Notes under the pieces: model-generated | The model's input: the letters and a program-made list of their open reading frames with translations, nothing else | Databases searched by the model: none | What the model was told of the DNA's origin: nothing | Position numbers and translations under genes: made by a program | Shown: positions 5,072-5,569 of the stretch, piece by piece | Layout: every line of letters starts with the position of its first letter | How positions within the stretch are numbered: the first letter of the stretch is position 1 | Assembly (NCBI GenBank): GCA_023266455.1 | Contig: JAHFQD010000141.1 | Span: 1-5,569 of the forward strand | Direction: 5' to 3' | Origin: Candidatus Muproteobacteria bacterium | GTDB taxonomy: Bacteria; Pseudomonadota; Gammaproteobacteria; Acidiferrobacterales; Sulfurifustaceae | Length of the DNA: 5,569 nucleotides

Positions 5072-5569
5072 ATGGCTCGAATAATTAACACCAGCTCTGT
5101 CCGTCGATACGCATTGGCGTTAATCGTCTGTGCGGCGGTAACGCTGCTGGCGTTTTCGATACGCGGATGGTTCGAGCTCACTAACATCGTCATGTTGTTC
5201 TTGCTGGGGGTGGGGCTGGTCGCTTGGGGCTGTGGCCGAGGCCCGGCGGTCATGGCCGCTTTCCTGAGCGTGGCGTTATTCGATTTCTTTTTCGTCCCCC
5301 CGCATTTCTCATTCTCCGTTAGCGATGCCCAGTATCTTGTGACCTTTGCCGTCATGCTGAGTGTCGCGCTCATCATCGGTCAACTCACGGCGCAGTTGCG
5401 GCGAGTCGCCGTGCTGGCGTCGAACCGCGAGCAGCGCACGCGCGCGTTGTATGAGATGGCGCGAAAGTTATCGGGCGCCGTCACGCGCGAACAAACCGCC
5501 GATATTGCGGCGCGTTTTCTGGAAGAGAGCTTGGGCATGCGCATCGCATTATTGCTGGCGGATCGGAAA
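5072..5569 (+). CDS. KdpD-like membrane sensor kinase starting at the DUF4118 region, 3'-partial
   Basis: From ATG 5072 the frame is open to the window end (166 residues). Four hydrophobic helices lie at about 13-30, 37-54, 59-75 and 88-105. Strong family landmarks are LTNIVMLFLLGV, ALFDFFFVPPHFSFSVSD, QYLVTFAVMLSVALIIGQLT and REQRTRALYEMARKLS (119-134), then the start of a GAF-like region. These match the membrane part and following linker of E. coli KdpD, the potassium/turgor sensor kinase, as I remember it. Full KdpD has a long cytoplasmic N-terminal KdpD/USP part before these helices. Here the open frame extends back only to about 4949, across the upstream terminator, so that part is absent in front. 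This is either a natural short DUF4118 kinase or a truncated kdpD. The catalytic HisKA/ATPase part must lie beyond the window. The ribosome binding site is weak (GGAAAA at 5060-5065). The DNA is visibly GC-richer than the upstream genes. Confidence 0.85.
   Translation, partial: MARIINTSSVRRYALALIVCAAVTLLAFSIRGWFELTNIVMLFLLGVGLVAWGCGRGPAVMAAFLSVALFDFFFVPPHFSFSVSDAQYLVTFAVMLSVALIIGQLTAQLRRVAVLASNREQRTRALYEMARKLSGAVTREQTADIAARFLEESLGMRIALLLADRK

Noticed and set aside
5014..5376. Minus-strand open frame opposite the KdpD-like gene
   Set aside because: The plus strand encodes a highly recognisable membrane domain in the same place, so this frame is a shadow.

Overview
The window looks like chromosomal DNA of a Gram-negative bacterium, most likely a proteobacterium. 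The reasons are the many Sec-type signal peptides, a CXXCH-type periplasmic cytochrome c, a CusRS/CopRS-like two-component pair and a KdpD-like kinase. The sequence does not allow a finer placement. All supported genes lie on the + strand. Stops of all three kinds are used, including TAG at two gene ends, so the standard code applies.

Layout. (1) Positions 2-628 hold the 3' part of a secreted protein with a concanavalin-A-like / DUF1080-type fold, whose start lies outside the window. (2) Positions 629-917 are a non-coding control region. It carries several exact inverted repeats, including a 16-bp perfect palindrome and a 17-bp palindrome that abuts the Shine-Dalgarno of the next gene. (3) Positions 918-1715 encode an exported tandem rhodanese with one Cys-bearing and one degenerate domain. 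(4) Positions 1734-2016 are a small c-type cytochrome broken by a one-base frameshift exactly inside its haem-binding CXXCH motif. (5) Positions 2092-2775 are an OmpR/PhoB-type response regulator interrupted by an in-frame amber codon at codon 24. (6) Positions 2772-4124 are an intact membrane histidine kinase overlapping the regulator by 4 bp. (7) Positions 4180-4896 are a periplasmic family-3 solute-binding protein, followed by a clear intrinsic terminator at 4957-4983. (8) From 5072 to the window end runs a KdpD-like membrane kinase that begins directly at the four-helix DUF4118 region, in locally GC-richer DNA.

Genes 3 to 7 are close together (gaps of 18, 75, -4 and 55 bp), share one orientation and have no internal terminator that I can see, so they may form one transcription unit. 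The products would be a periplasmic sulfurtransferase-like protein, a periplasmic cytochrome, a two-component system and a periplasmic binding protein. This suggests periplasmic sensing or redox/sulfur handling, but that role is inference. The most notable point is that two neighbouring genes each carry a single lesion that one base change would repair. Either the operon is in early decay, or the sequence contains errors, or (least likely) expression involves recoding. I found no RNA gene, CRISPR array or insertion sequence.
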